A program made the translations under genes and the position numbers. A stretch of 64,000 nucleotides of DNA, taken from positions 124,001 to 188,000 of the forward strand of contig CBDCKA010000002.1 in NCBI GenBank assembly GCA_965218055.1. The letters run 5' to 3'. Positions 16,981 to 25,409 of this stretch are shown piece by piece (position 1 is the first letter of the stretch; each line of letters opens with the position of its first letter). Origin of the DNA: CBDBKE01 sp965218055. Lineage in GTDB: Bacteria > Acidobacteriota > Terriglobia > JAJPHL01 > JAPKYU01. The notes under the pieces were generated by a model. The model was not told where the DNA came from, searched no databases, and saw only the letters and a list, made by a program, of their open reading frames with translations.

Positions 16981-18636
16981 TCAGCCGGTGATGGCGCCGC
17001 GGGAGGCGGTCGAGACCAGGTTGGCGTACTTGGCCATGACGCCGCTGGTGTAACGGGGCGCAGGCGGCTTCCACTTGGCCAGCCGGGAGCGGAGTTCACG
17101 CTTGGACAGTTTCACGTTGATCTCGCGCTTGGGGATGTCGAACACAATCGTGTCGCCATTGCGCAAGGCAGCAATGGGCCCGCCCGCAAAGGCTTCCGGC
17201 GCCACGTGGCCCACCATAACTCCGTGGGTGGCGCCCGAAAAGCGGCCGTCGGTCATCAGCGCCACGGACTCGCCCAGACCTTGCCCGACTAAGGCCCCGG
17301 TGACCCCCAGCATCTCCCGCATGCCTGGCCCGCCCTTGGGACCTTCGTAGCGGATCACCACCACGTCGTCGGCCTGGATCTGGCGCTGCTGGACGGCCTG
17401 CATGGCGTCCTCTTCGCGGTCAAACACCCGAGCAGTGCCCTGGAAGCGCGTGGCCTTCTTCCCGGCGATCTTCATCACACCGCCCTCGGGCGCCAGGTTG
17501 CCACGCAGGATGACCAGACCGCCGTTGGGCGCCAGCGGCTTCTCGAGCGGTTGGATCACCTGCTGCCCAGCCGTCTCGGTTGCCTCGCGCGCTTCGGCGC
17601 CGATGGTTTTCCCGGTGACGGTCAGCTCGTCGCCATGGAGAATCCCGGCTTCGAGCAACCGCTTGGCGACCACACCGACGCCGCCCGCCAGGTACACGTC
17701 ATTGGCGACATAGCGCCCCCAAGGTTTCATATTGGCCAGCAGCGGCGTGCGGGCGCTGATGCGGTCGAAGTCGTCTATGCTGAGCTCGACCCCGGCCTCC
17801 TGGGCCACCGCCAGCAGGTGCAGCACGGCGTTGGTGGAGCCGCCGGTGGCGGCCACCGAAGCGATGGCATTTTCCAGCGACCCCCGGGTAATCACCTGGC
17901 GCGGCAGGATGTTGTTGCGTAGCGCCTCCATCACGAGTTGGCCGCAGCGAAACGCCTCGTCCAGCTTTTCCCGGACCACCGCCGGCACCATGGCGCTGCC
18001 CATGGGAGAGATGCCCAGGACTTCAAACGCGGTAGCCATGGTGTTGGCCGTGAACTGGCCGCCGCAGGCGCCCGCGCCAGGACAGGCGGTGTTCTCAATG
18101 GCGCGAAGTTCATCCTGGGTGATCTTACCCGCCGCGCAGGCTCCGACCGCTTCGAAGACATCCTGAATCGTCAGGTCGCGCCCAGCGTGCTTGCCCGGCA
18201 GGATGGCCCCGCCGTAGAGCATCAGCGAGGGGACGTTGAGCCGCGCCAGCGCCATGACGGTCCCGGGGATGGTCTTGTCGCAGCCGGAGATGGCCACTAT
18301 GGCGTCAAACATGTTGCCGCGGGCCACCAGCTCGATGGAGTCGGCAATCAGATCGCGGCTGATTAGCGACGTCTTCATTCCTTCGGTACCCATGGTGATT
18401 GCGTCCGACACGCTGACCGTGTTGAATTCCATGGGCGTGCCACCCGCCGCGCGAACGCCTTCCTTGATCTTGGCCGCCAGCTCGCGCAGGTGGTAATTGC
18501 AAGGGCCGATCTCGGTCCAGGTGTTGGCCACGCCAACGATGGGGCGCGCCAAGTCCTGGTCGGTGAATCCGACGGCTTTCAACATGGAGCGGGCCGGCGC
18601 GCGGTCCGGCCCCTGGGTGATGGTGGAAGAAGGCAT
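16981..18636 (-). CDS. ilvD: Dihydroxy-acid dehydratase
   Basis: 551 residues, matching the IlvD/Edd family. Conserved features: QGPDRAPARSMLKAVG at the start, IVGVANTWTEIGPCN, SGCDKTIPGT with an iron-sulfur ligand Cys, CPGAGACGGQFTANTM with another, GSTNAVLHLLA, GRFSGATHG and VGHVAPEA. It dehydrates 2,3-dihydroxy-isovalerate and the methylvalerate analogue in branched-chain amino acid synthesis, using an Fe-S cluster and Mg. The motif set fits dihydroxy-acid dehydratase better than phosphogluconate dehydratase. It stands alone; no other ilv gene is nearby. The 199 bases upstream hold no recognised leader or riboswitch. Confidence 0.95.
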   Translation of the reverse strand: MPSSTITQGPDRAPARSMLKAVGFTDQDLARPIVGVANTWTEIGPCNYHLRELAAKIKEGVRAAGGTPMEFNTVSVSDAITMGTEGMKTSLISRDLIADSIELVARGNMFDAIVAISGCDKTIPGTVMALARLNVPSLMLYGGAILPGKHAGRDLTIQDVFEAVGACAAGKITQDELRAIENTACPGAGACGGQFTANTMATAFEVLGISPMGSAMVPAVVREKLDEAFRCGQLVMEALRNNILPRQVITRGSLENAIASVAATGGSTNAVLHLLAVAQEAGVELSIDDFDRISARTPLLANMKPWGRYVANDVYLAGGVGVVAKRLLEAGILHGDELTVTGKTIGAEAREATETAGQQVIQPLEKPLAPNGGLVILRGNLAPEGGVMKIAGKKATRFQGTARVFDREEDAMQAVQQRQIQADDVVVIRYEGPKGGPGMREMLGVTGALVGQGLGESVALMTDGRFSGATHGVMVGHVAPEAFAGGPIAALRNGDTIVFDIPKREINVKLSKRELRSRLAKWKPPAPRYTSGVMAKYANLVSTASRGAITG

Positions 18637-18835
18637 GCGTGTTCTCCGGTCGAGAAGTTACCCGCAGGGAATCATACCATCGCCACGCAGGCCTTCGCGC
18701 CGGCCCATGCGTGACAGGGGCTGGACTTGGCCTTGCGCGCGAGGGGATTCAGAACCAGCTGGGGGCGGTCCTGGCGTGTGGATACGTCCCCGGGGGCCTG
18801 GAAGCGTGAGTGCGCTTCCGGCAAACGCTGGCCGG

Positions 18836-20248
18836 TTACTGCACACTCCGCAGCCACTCGCCAACGTCGCAATCCAGTGCTTGATAGTCCAGGCGGTGGA
18901 CAGAATTCAAAGCCGATGCGATCGGTTGCCCTTCTGCCAAGTGGTCGAGCAGACGTTCCAGGTCGTGCATGCCGTGGCGTCGAACCAGGAACTCGGTGGC
19001 GGCCAGCGACTGCGCGTAGGCCACCGAGGCTAGGCCCGGACCCAGGTGGACGAAGGACTCCTCAAGCCCTGGCCATGGAAGCAGTTGGCCTGCCATCCAC
19101 AACTCGGCGAGGCGCCGGTTCCCCTTCACACTCGCTCCCTCCAGTACCTGCGCCAGGCCCTCATTGAGCCAGGCGGGACACCGGCCCCCGGTTTTGGCCC
19201 AGACCAGGGAATGCACCAGTTCGTGCTTCAGCACCGCCGAGAGTTGGGGTGTGACGCTGGAGAGGCCCTCGACCGGAATGCGCATCCGCCCGTTGTTCAG
19301 GGCGCCGGCCCAGGACGGGGCTCGGGTCACATCGCGAAATGCCTGGTCGGTATACAAGATGACGGCGACGGGTTCGCGCAAGGAAGCGTCCAGTTGGCGG
19401 TCCAACTCCTGGTAATGCCGTTCCAGCACTTGCAGAATTTCCCGGCGGAAGGCGGGAGTCACCTGCCGGCCCTCAAAGCGCAGGGTAAAATGACCGCTGG
19501 AGGCCTGCTCGTAGTGCGCTTCGGCCGTGGTTTCGCGCTGGGCGCGCTCCAGCATACGCTCGACCCCGCTGTCCGGTGCCAGAGACAACGACTTGCGCCA
19601 GGCGCGGATCGCGTGATCCGTGCGGTCGGAAAAGTATTCGGCAAACCCCAGAAACTTCCATACCTGAGCTGAGTTGGGAGCGGCCACGCGGGCCCGTAGC
19701 AGCCACTCGCGCGCCGCCTGGTATTGCTGCTTGTGGAGTAACAGCGCACCGTGGGCCAGCGTCAGTTGCGGATCCCCGGGAAATGCCGAGACGCCCTTTC
19801 GCGACAGCGAAAGGGCGTCATCGGTGCGGCCGCGCCGCATCTCGTACTCGATGGCCGCCAGAAAAACGGCAGCCCGCCTGCGCCGCCCTGCATTGTCCAG
19901 GTTTGTCTGGCGGGCCATCCTCTCCAGGGATTTATGGTCCACCTCGCCGCTGGGCAGCAACGGTGCTTTTTCCGCGGCGGCGGGGGACGGTATTGGTGGC
20001 AGCAGCGTTGCGGGCGCCCGCCGCGGCGCCGCAGGTCTTGCGAGACTCCCTTGTTTTTCAATGCGTTCCACCAACGACCTGGGGAAGCTGTAGGTTCCGT
20101 CTTCGGTCTCATAGGAAACGCGTGAGCCTTCCTCGCGGACCTCGTGAGCGACGATGCGTCTTCCGTTCTTCAGGATGATGGTGTCGGACGCAGCCGGCAG
20201 TGCAGCCAACCCAAACAACAGCCAGACCAAAGGCGCGAGCAAACGCAT
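18836..20248 (-). CDS. Exported TPR protein with C-terminal gluzincin (peptidase MA-like) domain
   Basis: 470 residues. Signal peptide (MRLLAPLVWLLFGLAALPAAS), a short SHi-like domain (IILKNGRRIVAHEV, YSFPRSLVERI) often found in exported proteins, a Pro/Ala linker, then tetratricopeptide repeats (about residues 125-235: DDALSLSRKGVSAFPGDPQL, YQAAREWLLRARVAAPNS). From about residue 260 a zinc peptidase domain follows with HELVHSL and the third ligand in WLNEGLAQ, the gluzincin HExxH...NExxA pattern. Members are periplasmic or membrane-side peptidases of unknown target. Both zinc motifs are intact, so catalytic activity is likely. Its stop lies about 200 bases from ilvD; co-transcription is possible but not shown. 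Confidence 0.82.
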   Translation of the reverse strand: MRLLAPLVWLLFGLAALPAASDTIILKNGRRIVAHEVREEGSRVSYETEDGTYSFPRSLVERIEKQGSLARPAAPRRAPATLLPPIPSPAAAEKAPLLPSGEVDHKSLERMARQTNLDNAGRRRRAAVFLAAIEYEMRRGRTDDALSLSRKGVSAFPGDPQLTLAHGALLLHKQQYQAAREWLLRARVAAPNSAQVWKFLGFAEYFSDRTDHAIRAWRKSLSLAPDSGVERMLERAQRETTAEAHYEQASSGHFTLRFEGRQVTPAFRREILQVLERHYQELDRQLDASLREPVAVILYTDQAFRDVTRAPSWAGALNNGRMRIPVEGLSSVTPQLSAVLKHELVHSLVWAKTGGRCPAWLNEGLAQVLEGASVKGNRRLAELWMAGQLLPWPGLEESFVHLGPGLASVAYAQSLAATEFLVRRHGMHDLERLLDHLAEGQPIASALNSVHRLDYQALDCDVGEWLRSVQ

Positions 20249-20386
20249 TCTGTCATTTTACACACCGTGGCAGGGGTTCGTGGGTGTCGTGATGGGTTTC
20301 CTAGTTGTTCATTTGTCAAGCGCAGTGGCTGACTCTGAGCGCCGATGCAGTTTCCACCGCCATTGGTTTTCCCGAAGATTGCTTGC

Positions 20387-20980
20387 TCAGGGAATGTCGG
20401 GTGCGGCGGCGTGAGCCAGGATCAGGGGCAGAATCCCGACCGGTACCAGGCGCTCGAGGGACTGGATTCGAAAGCCGGCCTGGGCCAGAGCTGCTGCCGT
20501 ATCGCGGTTTAGGTGGCAACCGCGGGCAAGTTTTTTCCACGCCGGCGTGAGCCGCGCTTGCCAGCGCGCTGTTCGAAGATCAGCGGAGCCCACATGCTCG
20601 AGTAGCAGCAACTGGCCGGAGGGCCGCAGGACCCTGCGAATTTCGGCCAGCGCCCGGGCCTGGTCCGTGACGTTGCACAGCACCAGTGTGGAGACGACCG
20701 TGTCGAACGAGCCGGCGGCGAAGGCCAGCCGTTCTGCGCAGGCCAGCACAGCAGGTGTGCCGCCAAGAGGCGCGCGACGCAGCATCGCCCCATCGGGCTC
20801 GCTGAGCACCACCCGCGCATCCTTGCCGTAGTGCGCCAGATTCGCGCCCGTTCCGGCCCCGATTTCCAGCACCCGGCCCTGGACCCTGGCCAGCAATTCC
20901 CGGCGGAGGTGACGGAGGTAGAAGCGCTCGGCCGGCCACAGGAGGGCATCGTACAGGGCCGCGTACAAACGATCATTCAT
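20387..20980 (-). CDS. Class I SAM methyltransferase (UbiE/phospholipid methyltransferase-like)
   Basis: 197 residues. VLEIGAGTGANLAHYG gives the SAM glycine motif, VLSEPDGAMLRRA the acidic ribose contact, FDTVVSTLVLCNVTDQARALAEI motif IV, and RPSGQLLLLEHV motif VI. The N-terminal YDALLWPAERFYLRHLRRELL and C-terminal layout match bacterial phosphatidylethanolamine N-methyltransferase-like and METTL7-like enzymes acting on membrane lipids or thiols. The substrate is not certain. ATG 20980 fits the family N-terminus. It lies 138 bases upstream of the gluzincin gene on the same strand. Confidence 0.85.
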   Translation of the reverse strand: MNDRLYAALYDALLWPAERFYLRHLRRELLARVQGRVLEIGAGTGANLAHYGKDARVVLSEPDGAMLRRAPLGGTPAVLACAERLAFAAGSFDTVVSTLVLCNVTDQARALAEIRRVLRPSGQLLLLEHVGSADLRTARWQARLTPAWKKLARGCHLNRDTAAALAQAGFRIQSLERLVPVGILPLILAHAAAPDIP

Positions 20981-21044
20981 GCTGGCAACCCGAAACAGGT
21001 CACGGCCGATCGCGGGGCGCGGATCGGCACGAAACCTGCTGGTT

Positions 21045-21155
21045 GAATGACATGGTTGAGCGACAGCCTCAGCCTGCCCGGGGCTTGGTCCCCTGCCCTA
21101 GAATGACATGGTGAGCGACAGCCTCAGCCTGCCCGGGGCTTGGTCCCCTGCCCTA
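21045..21155. repeat. 55-56-bp tandem duplication
   Basis: Two copies (21045-21100 and 21101-21155) starting GAATGACATGG and ending CCCCTGCCCTA are identical except for one extra T in the first. They lie in the spacer between the divergent methyltransferase and nuoC genes. Each carries GGGG-CTTGGT-CCCC, a possible small hairpin. Confidence 0.9.
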
Positions 21156-21283
21156 GAAGACGTATTGCCGGGGGAAGGTGAGTCGAAAGTCGAACTGAGG
21201 AAAGGTGCTGACGATCTGTTCCCAGCAGCCGGCGCTGACCTTCGCAGGCCCCATCACGAACGCCTTCTCTCAAATCCAGTTGG

Positions 21284-21312
21284 TTGACGGGTTCTCACAG
21301 GCTGTGTTAAAA
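21284..21312 (+). promoter_or_regulatory. Possible nuo operon promoter
   Basis: TTGACG (21284-21289), a 17-base spacer and TTAAAA (21307-21312) lie 57 bases before the nuoC start. The -35 word is good and the -10 word is weak, so this is tentative. Confidence 0.35.
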
Positions 21313-21368
21313 GTGCTGTTCTTGCCGTACTCCGCAAGATTGTTCCCCTAGCAACTGCTAGCAACAAA

Positions 21369-22064
21369 ATGGCTGAAGAAGAGAAGAAACCCGCAACAGG
21401 AGAGGGAGAAAAAACAGCAGCGCAGCCAGCGCCAGACGCTGCCGGGGCAAAGCCGGCGGGAACGCCGGAGAAGCCAGCAGCGCAGCCAGGGTCAGCCGCG
21501 GGCGAGGCAAAGCCGGCCGGAGCGCCCGAGAAGCCAGCCGCGCCACCCAAGCCGCCCAGCGGGCCTCAGCCCTGGGACGATGCGTTTCCCCGCCGCGTCC
21601 GGGAGCATTTGGGCGGCGCTATCCAGGAAAGTCTGACGTATCTGGGGCAGAACTTTTTCGTGGTGGACGCTGGTTCCATCCTCAGCATCTGCCGTTACCT
21701 GAAACAGGAAGAGCAGTTCAACTTCCTGACGGATCTGACCGCCTTGGACGATCCCCAACGGGAAAAACGCTTTGATGTGATTTACCAGCTCTATTCCTTC
21801 CCCCACAACGCCCGGCTCAGGCTGAAGGCTCCCCTAGGAGAGAAGGAAGGCATCGAAAGCGTGGTATCGCTTTGGGCCGCAGCCAACTGGCTGGAACGGG
21901 AAGTCTACGATATGTTCGGGATCCGTTTCCGCGGGCACCCGGACCTGAGGCGGATTCTACTCCCCGAGGAGTGGCAGGGACACCCGTTGCGCAAGGACTA
22001 TCACATCTTGCAGCAGGACGTGCAGTGGGTGCAGGAAAACCTGCATATTGAAAGCGGCCAGTAA
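21369..22064 (+). CDS. nuoC: NADH-quinone oxidoreductase subunit C
   Basis: 231 residues. Residues about 75-231 are a normal NuoC: FFVVDAGSILSICRYLK, FNFLTDLTALDD, FDVIYQLYSF, the family block VVSLWAAANWLEREVYDMFG, and HPDLRRILLPEEWQGHPLRKDY. NuoC is part of the peripheral arm of respiratory complex I. The first 70 residues are an unusual Ala/Pro/Lys/Glu-rich extension with two copies of a KPAG(T/A)PEKPAA-type unit, predicted disordered and absent from most NuoC. Subunit NuoD follows with 7 bases between stop and start. No nuoA or nuoB lies upstream. Confidence 0.93.
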   Translation: MAEEEKKPATGEGEKTAAQPAPDAAGAKPAGTPEKPAAQPGSAAGEAKPAGAPEKPAAPPKPPSGPQPWDDAFPRRVREHLGGAIQESLTYLGQNFFVVDAGSILSICRYLKQEEQFNFLTDLTALDDPQREKRFDVIYQLYSFPHNARLRLKAPLGEKEGIESVVSLWAAANWLEREVYDMFGIRFRGHPDLRRILLPEEWQGHPLRKDYHILQQDVQWVQENLHIESGQ

Positions 22065-22071
22065 CAAGGAC

Positions 22072-23208
22072 ATGGCTGAAGAAAAGCAGCTCGTCACCGC
22101 CGAAGCCACCTTCCTGGATGCGAATGAAATCGTGTTGAACATGGGACCGCAGCACCCCTCCACACATGGGGTACTGCGGGTGGTGCTGAAGCTGGATGGC
22201 GAGAAGGTGATGGGTTCCGAGTGTGTCATTGGGTACCTGCACCGCGGCGTGGAGAAGATCGCCGAGAATCGCACCTACGCGCAGTTCAACCCCTACGTGG
22301 ACCGCATGGATTACGTTGCGGCAGTTTCCAACGGGCTGGGGTATTGCGAGGCGGTGGAAAAGCTGCTGAATGCGACGGCGCCGCCGCGGGCGCAGTACGT
22401 CCGCGTCATCCTCACCGAGCTGAACCGCATCGCCAGCCACCTGCTCTGGCTGGGGACCCACGCTCTGGATATCGGCGCCCTCACACCACTGTTTTACACC
22501 TTCCGCGAGCGCGAAGAGATTCTGAAAATTTTCGAGAACTACTGTGGGGCGCGTCTGACAACCCACGCCTTTCGCATTGGCGGCCTCCAGTATGAGACCT
22601 ACGACGGATTCGAGGAACAGGTGAAGGCTTTCTGCAACGATTTGCCCCACAGGATTGATGAGTATGAAGCGCTGTTGACAACCAACCGCATCTGGGTGGG
22701 GCGGACCCGCGGCGTGGGGGTGCTGAGCGCTGAGGACGCCATCGGGCTGGGCGTGACGGGACCGCTGCTGCGCGCCTCCGGGGTCAAGTGGGACATTCGC
22801 AAGGCGCAGCCTTACGCGGCCTACAACGATTTCGATTTTGAGATTCCGGTCGGAGAGTCCGGCGATACCTACGACCGATATCTGGTGCGCATGGAGGAGA
22901 TGCGCCAGTCGCGGCGCATCATCCTGCAGGCGGTGGACCGCATCCCCGACGGGCCGATCCTGGCCCGGGTTCCCAAGGTGATCAAGCCGCCGGTGGGCGA
23001 GGTGTACCATTCGATCGAAGCGCCCAAGGGGGAACTGGGCTACCTTGTCGCCAGCGACGGCAGCACTCAGCCATCCCGATGCCGGGTTCGTCCTCCTTCC
23101 TTCGTAAACTTGCAGGCTCTGGACCAGATGGTACGCGGGCAGCTGGTGGCCGACGTGGTGGCGATTATCGGCACGATTGACATTGTGCTCGGGGAGGTGG
23201 ACCGCTAG
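22072..23208 (+). CDS. nuoD: NADH-quinone oxidoreductase subunit D
   Basis: 378 residues. Family features: NMGPQHPSTHGVLRVVLKLDG, GYLHRGVEKIAENRTY, RVILTELNRIASHLLWLG, GVTGPLLRASGVKWD, GEVYHSIEAPKGELGYLV split over conserved blocks. It contributes the quinone-binding chamber at the junction of the two arms of complex I. ATG 22072 has AAGGA six bases upstream; an in-frame ATG at 22048 inside nuoC is less likely. Overall length is typical. Confidence 0.95.
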   Translation: MAEEKQLVTAEATFLDANEIVLNMGPQHPSTHGVLRVVLKLDGEKVMGSECVIGYLHRGVEKIAENRTYAQFNPYVDRMDYVAAVSNGLGYCEAVEKLLNATAPPRAQYVRVILTELNRIASHLLWLGTHALDIGALTPLFYTFREREEILKIFENYCGARLTTHAFRIGGLQYETYDGFEEQVKAFCNDLPHRIDEYEALLTTNRIWVGRTRGVGVLSAEDAIGLGVTGPLLRASGVKWDIRKAQPYAAYNDFDFEIPVGESGDTYDRYLVRMEEMRQSRRIILQAVDRIPDGPILARVPKVIKPPVGEVYHSIEAPKGELGYLVASDGSTQPSRCRVRPPSFVNLQALDQMVRGQLVADVVAIIGTIDIVLGEVDR

Positions 23209-23248
23209 CGCCCATGCAGCCGGCGCGATTCCCGCGATTCCAAGATTG

Positions 23249-24520
23249 ATGCTGAGCTTTCCGTTGCCCTTCCCGATCGAGCCCTACAAGCCATACATCC
23301 TCATGGCCCTGGTGGTGATGGTGTTTCCCCTGGTTGCCGGCTACATGGTGTTGCTGGAACGCAAGCTCATGGCCGACATGCAGGCTCGGCTCGGCCCCAT
23401 GCGGGTGGGGCCTCACGGGCTGCTGCAACCCATCGCCGACGCGGTGAAGCTGCTGCTGAAGGAAGACATCATCCCCGGCATGGTGGACAAGTGGGTCTTC
23501 TGGCTGGCGCCCATCCTCTCGGTGACCACAGCGCTGGTGGCCTTCTCAGTGATTCCCTTTGATGAGAACATCTACATCGCCGACCTGAACATTGGCGTCC
23601 TGTTCCTGCTGGCGGTCACCTCCGTGGGCGTTCTGGGAATCATCCTGGGAGGATGGGCCTCCAACAGCCACTACCCTCTGCTGGGGGCGCTACGCGCCAC
23701 GGCGCAGATGGTCAGCTACGAGGTGGTGATGGGGTTCGCGATCATCTCGGTTCTGTTGATGGCCGGGACGCTGAGCATGGTGGAAATTGTGAAGGCGCAG
23801 GCCGAGGGGCCCCGGTGGTTTTTATTCGGGACCAATAACTGGCTACTGCCCTTTAGTCTGATTGCCTTTTTCCTGTATTTTGTGGCGGGCATGGCGGAGA
23901 CCAACCGCGCCCCGTTCGACCTGCCGGAAGCCGAATCAGAGCTGGTCGCCGGATACATGACCGAGTACAGTGGCTTCCGCTGGTCGCTGTTTTTTCTGGC
24001 CGAATACGCCAACATCTTCATCGTGGCTTCCATTGCGGTCACGCTGTTCTTGGGCGGCTGGCTGAGCCCGTTTCCCGGCGCGCCCTGGCTGGATTACGCC
24101 GTGCCGATTGGCTTGCTGCTGCTGCTGGCCGCGCTGTGCTTGTATCTGGCGGCTCCGCCTCCGGTGCAAAACGCTGTGAGGGGAGCATTGGTTCGTGGAG
24201 CCGGGCGCAGTCCGGAGCAGGTCAGCTACCCGCGCCAGAAACGGGAGGCGGACCGGCTGATTATGGCCGGACTCGGGTTTGCGTTCCTGGCCGTGGCTGG
24301 GCTGTTTGCCTGGCCGGCGTTTAACGAGTTGGCGCGCGGCCTGTTCTGGTTCCTGGCCAAGGTGACGGCCGTTGTCTACTCGTTCATCTGGTTTCGTTTC
24401 ACGTTCCCGCGGTTCCGCTACGACCAGTTGATGCAACTGGGCTGGCGGCTGATGATTCCACTCGGCATCCTGAACGTGATTGCCGTGGCGATTGTGCTGG
24501 CTTTGACGAGTCAAACCTAA
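23249..24520 (+). CDS. nuoH: NADH-quinone oxidoreductase subunit H with an extra internal segment
   Basis: About 423 residues, 75-100 longer than usual NuoH. Standard parts: RKLMADMQARLGPMRVGPHGLLQ, DAVKLLLKEDI, AGMAETNRAPFDLPEAESELVAGY in two blocks, FFLAEYANI, and the end FIWFRFTFPRFRYDQLM. Between the seventh helix (FLGGWLSP) and the last conserved helix there is an extra stretch (about residues 290-365) holding two additional hydrophobic helices joined by a charged loop (VRGALVRGAGRS, KREADRL). NuoH forms much of the quinone channel. ATG 23249 starts a normal N-terminus; the frame is open further upstream but without conservation. Confidence 0.93.
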   Translation: MLSFPLPFPIEPYKPYILMALVVMVFPLVAGYMVLLERKLMADMQARLGPMRVGPHGLLQPIADAVKLLLKEDIIPGMVDKWVFWLAPILSVTTALVAFSVIPFDENIYIADLNIGVLFLLAVTSVGVLGIILGGWASNSHYPLLGALRATAQMVSYEVVMGFAIISVLLMAGTLSMVEIVKAQAEGPRWFLFGTNNWLLPFSLIAFFLYFVAGMAETNRAPFDLPEAESELVAGYMTEYSGFRWSLFFLAEYANIFIVASIAVTLFLGGWLSPFPGAPWLDYAVPIGLLLLLAALCLYLAAPPPVQNAVRGALVRGAGRSPEQVSYPRQKREADRLIMAGLGFAFLAVAGLFAWPAFNELARGLFWFLAKVTAVVYSFIWFRFTFPRFRYDQLMQLGWRLMIPLGILNVIAVAIVLALTSQT

Positions 24521-24573
24521 TTCGACTGGCCAGACTTAACGCGGCGGAAGCCGCAGATTACGAGGTTTTTGCA

Positions 24574-25095
24574 TTGGCCGACACGGTTTTCTTCTACATC
24601 TTCGCGGCTATCATCCTGGGGGGCGCGGTGCTGACCATTACCCGCCGCAACGCGGTGCACAGCGCCATCTTCTTGATTACCACGCTGCTGGGGATTGCCG
24701 GGCTGTACCTGCACCTCAATGCCGAGTTTCTTGCCGCCGTACAGGTGGTCCTGTACGTGGGCGGGATCATGGTGCTGTTTCTGTTTGTGATCATGCTGGT
24801 GGACCTGGGTGAGGCGGTTCGCCTCTCCCAATTCAACCGGCAGTGGTGGCTGGCGCTGGTGGCGGGGGTTGCAATGCTAGCCGAGTTTGGCTACGGCGTC
24901 TACCGGGGCGGCGAGGCCTTCCGCTTGGGCACGGTGCCGGTCGGCGCTGTCCAGGCCGGCGCTGGGGCCTTGGGCAACACCCAGGCGGTCGGCAACGCAC
25001 TCTACCAGAACTACATGCTGCCGTTTGAAATCGCCTCCATCATGCTGCTGGTGGCCATGATCGGGGCAGTGGTGATGGCCAAGAAGCAGCTATGA
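24574..25095 (+). CDS. nuoJ: NADH-quinone oxidoreductase subunit J
   Basis: 173 residues with five membrane helices. ITRRNAVHSAIFLI, LNAEFLAAVQVVLYVGGIMVLFLFVIML is the family core with the pi-bulge helix region. The C-terminus ends with an AKKQL stretch after a last helix (IMLLVAMIGAVVM). The start is a TTG at 24574 followed by ADTVFFYIFAAI; no ATG fits. It is an antiporter-linked membrane subunit of complex I. nuoK follows after 7 bases. Confidence 0.92.
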   Translation: MADTVFFYIFAAIILGGAVLTITRRNAVHSAIFLITTLLGIAGLYLHLNAEFLAAVQVVLYVGGIMVLFLFVIMLVDLGEAVRLSQFNRQWWLALVAGVAMLAEFGYGVYRGGEAFRLGTVPVGAVQAGAGALGNTQAVGNALYQNYMLPFEIASIMLLVAMIGAVVMAKKQL

Positions 25096-25102
25096 GGCGC
25101 GC

Positions 25103-25408
25103 ATGAATATACCGGTCACTCATTACCTGTTTCTTTCCACCGCGCTGCTCACCGTGGGTGTCATCGGAGTGCTGACCCGCCGCAACTTGGTCATCATCCT
25201 GATGTCCATCGAGCTGATTCTGAACGCGGTCAACATCAACCTGGTGGTGTTCTCCCGACAATTGGCCGATGTGAACGGCCAGGCCTTTGCCGTCTTCATC
25301 ATCGCCGACGCCGCTGCGGAAGCAGCCGTCGGCCTGGGGATTATCATTGCCTTCTTCCGGAACAAGGACACCATCCTGGCCGACGAGGTGGATCTGCTGA
25401 AGTGGTGA
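25103..25408 (+). CDS. nuoK: NADH-quinone oxidoreductase subunit K
   Basis: 101 residues, three membrane helices. IGVLTRRNLVIILMSIELILNAVNIN carries the conserved Glu of helix 2 in two adjoining blocks, and AAEAAVGLGIIIAFFRN the second conserved Glu of helix 3. Both are needed for proton transfer in complex I. The stop is one base before the nuoL ATG. Confidence 0.95.
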   Translation: MNIPVTHYLFLSTALLTVGVIGVLTRRNLVIILMSIELILNAVNINLVVFSRQLADVNGQAFAVFIIADAAAEAAVGLGIIIAFFRNKDTILADEVDLLKW

Positions 25409-25409
25409 G

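Noticed and set aside
21045..21155. Tandem repeat as a CRISPR array (also 29231-29278 and 31001-31040)
   Set aside because: Units are directly adjacent without spacers and no cas genes are present.
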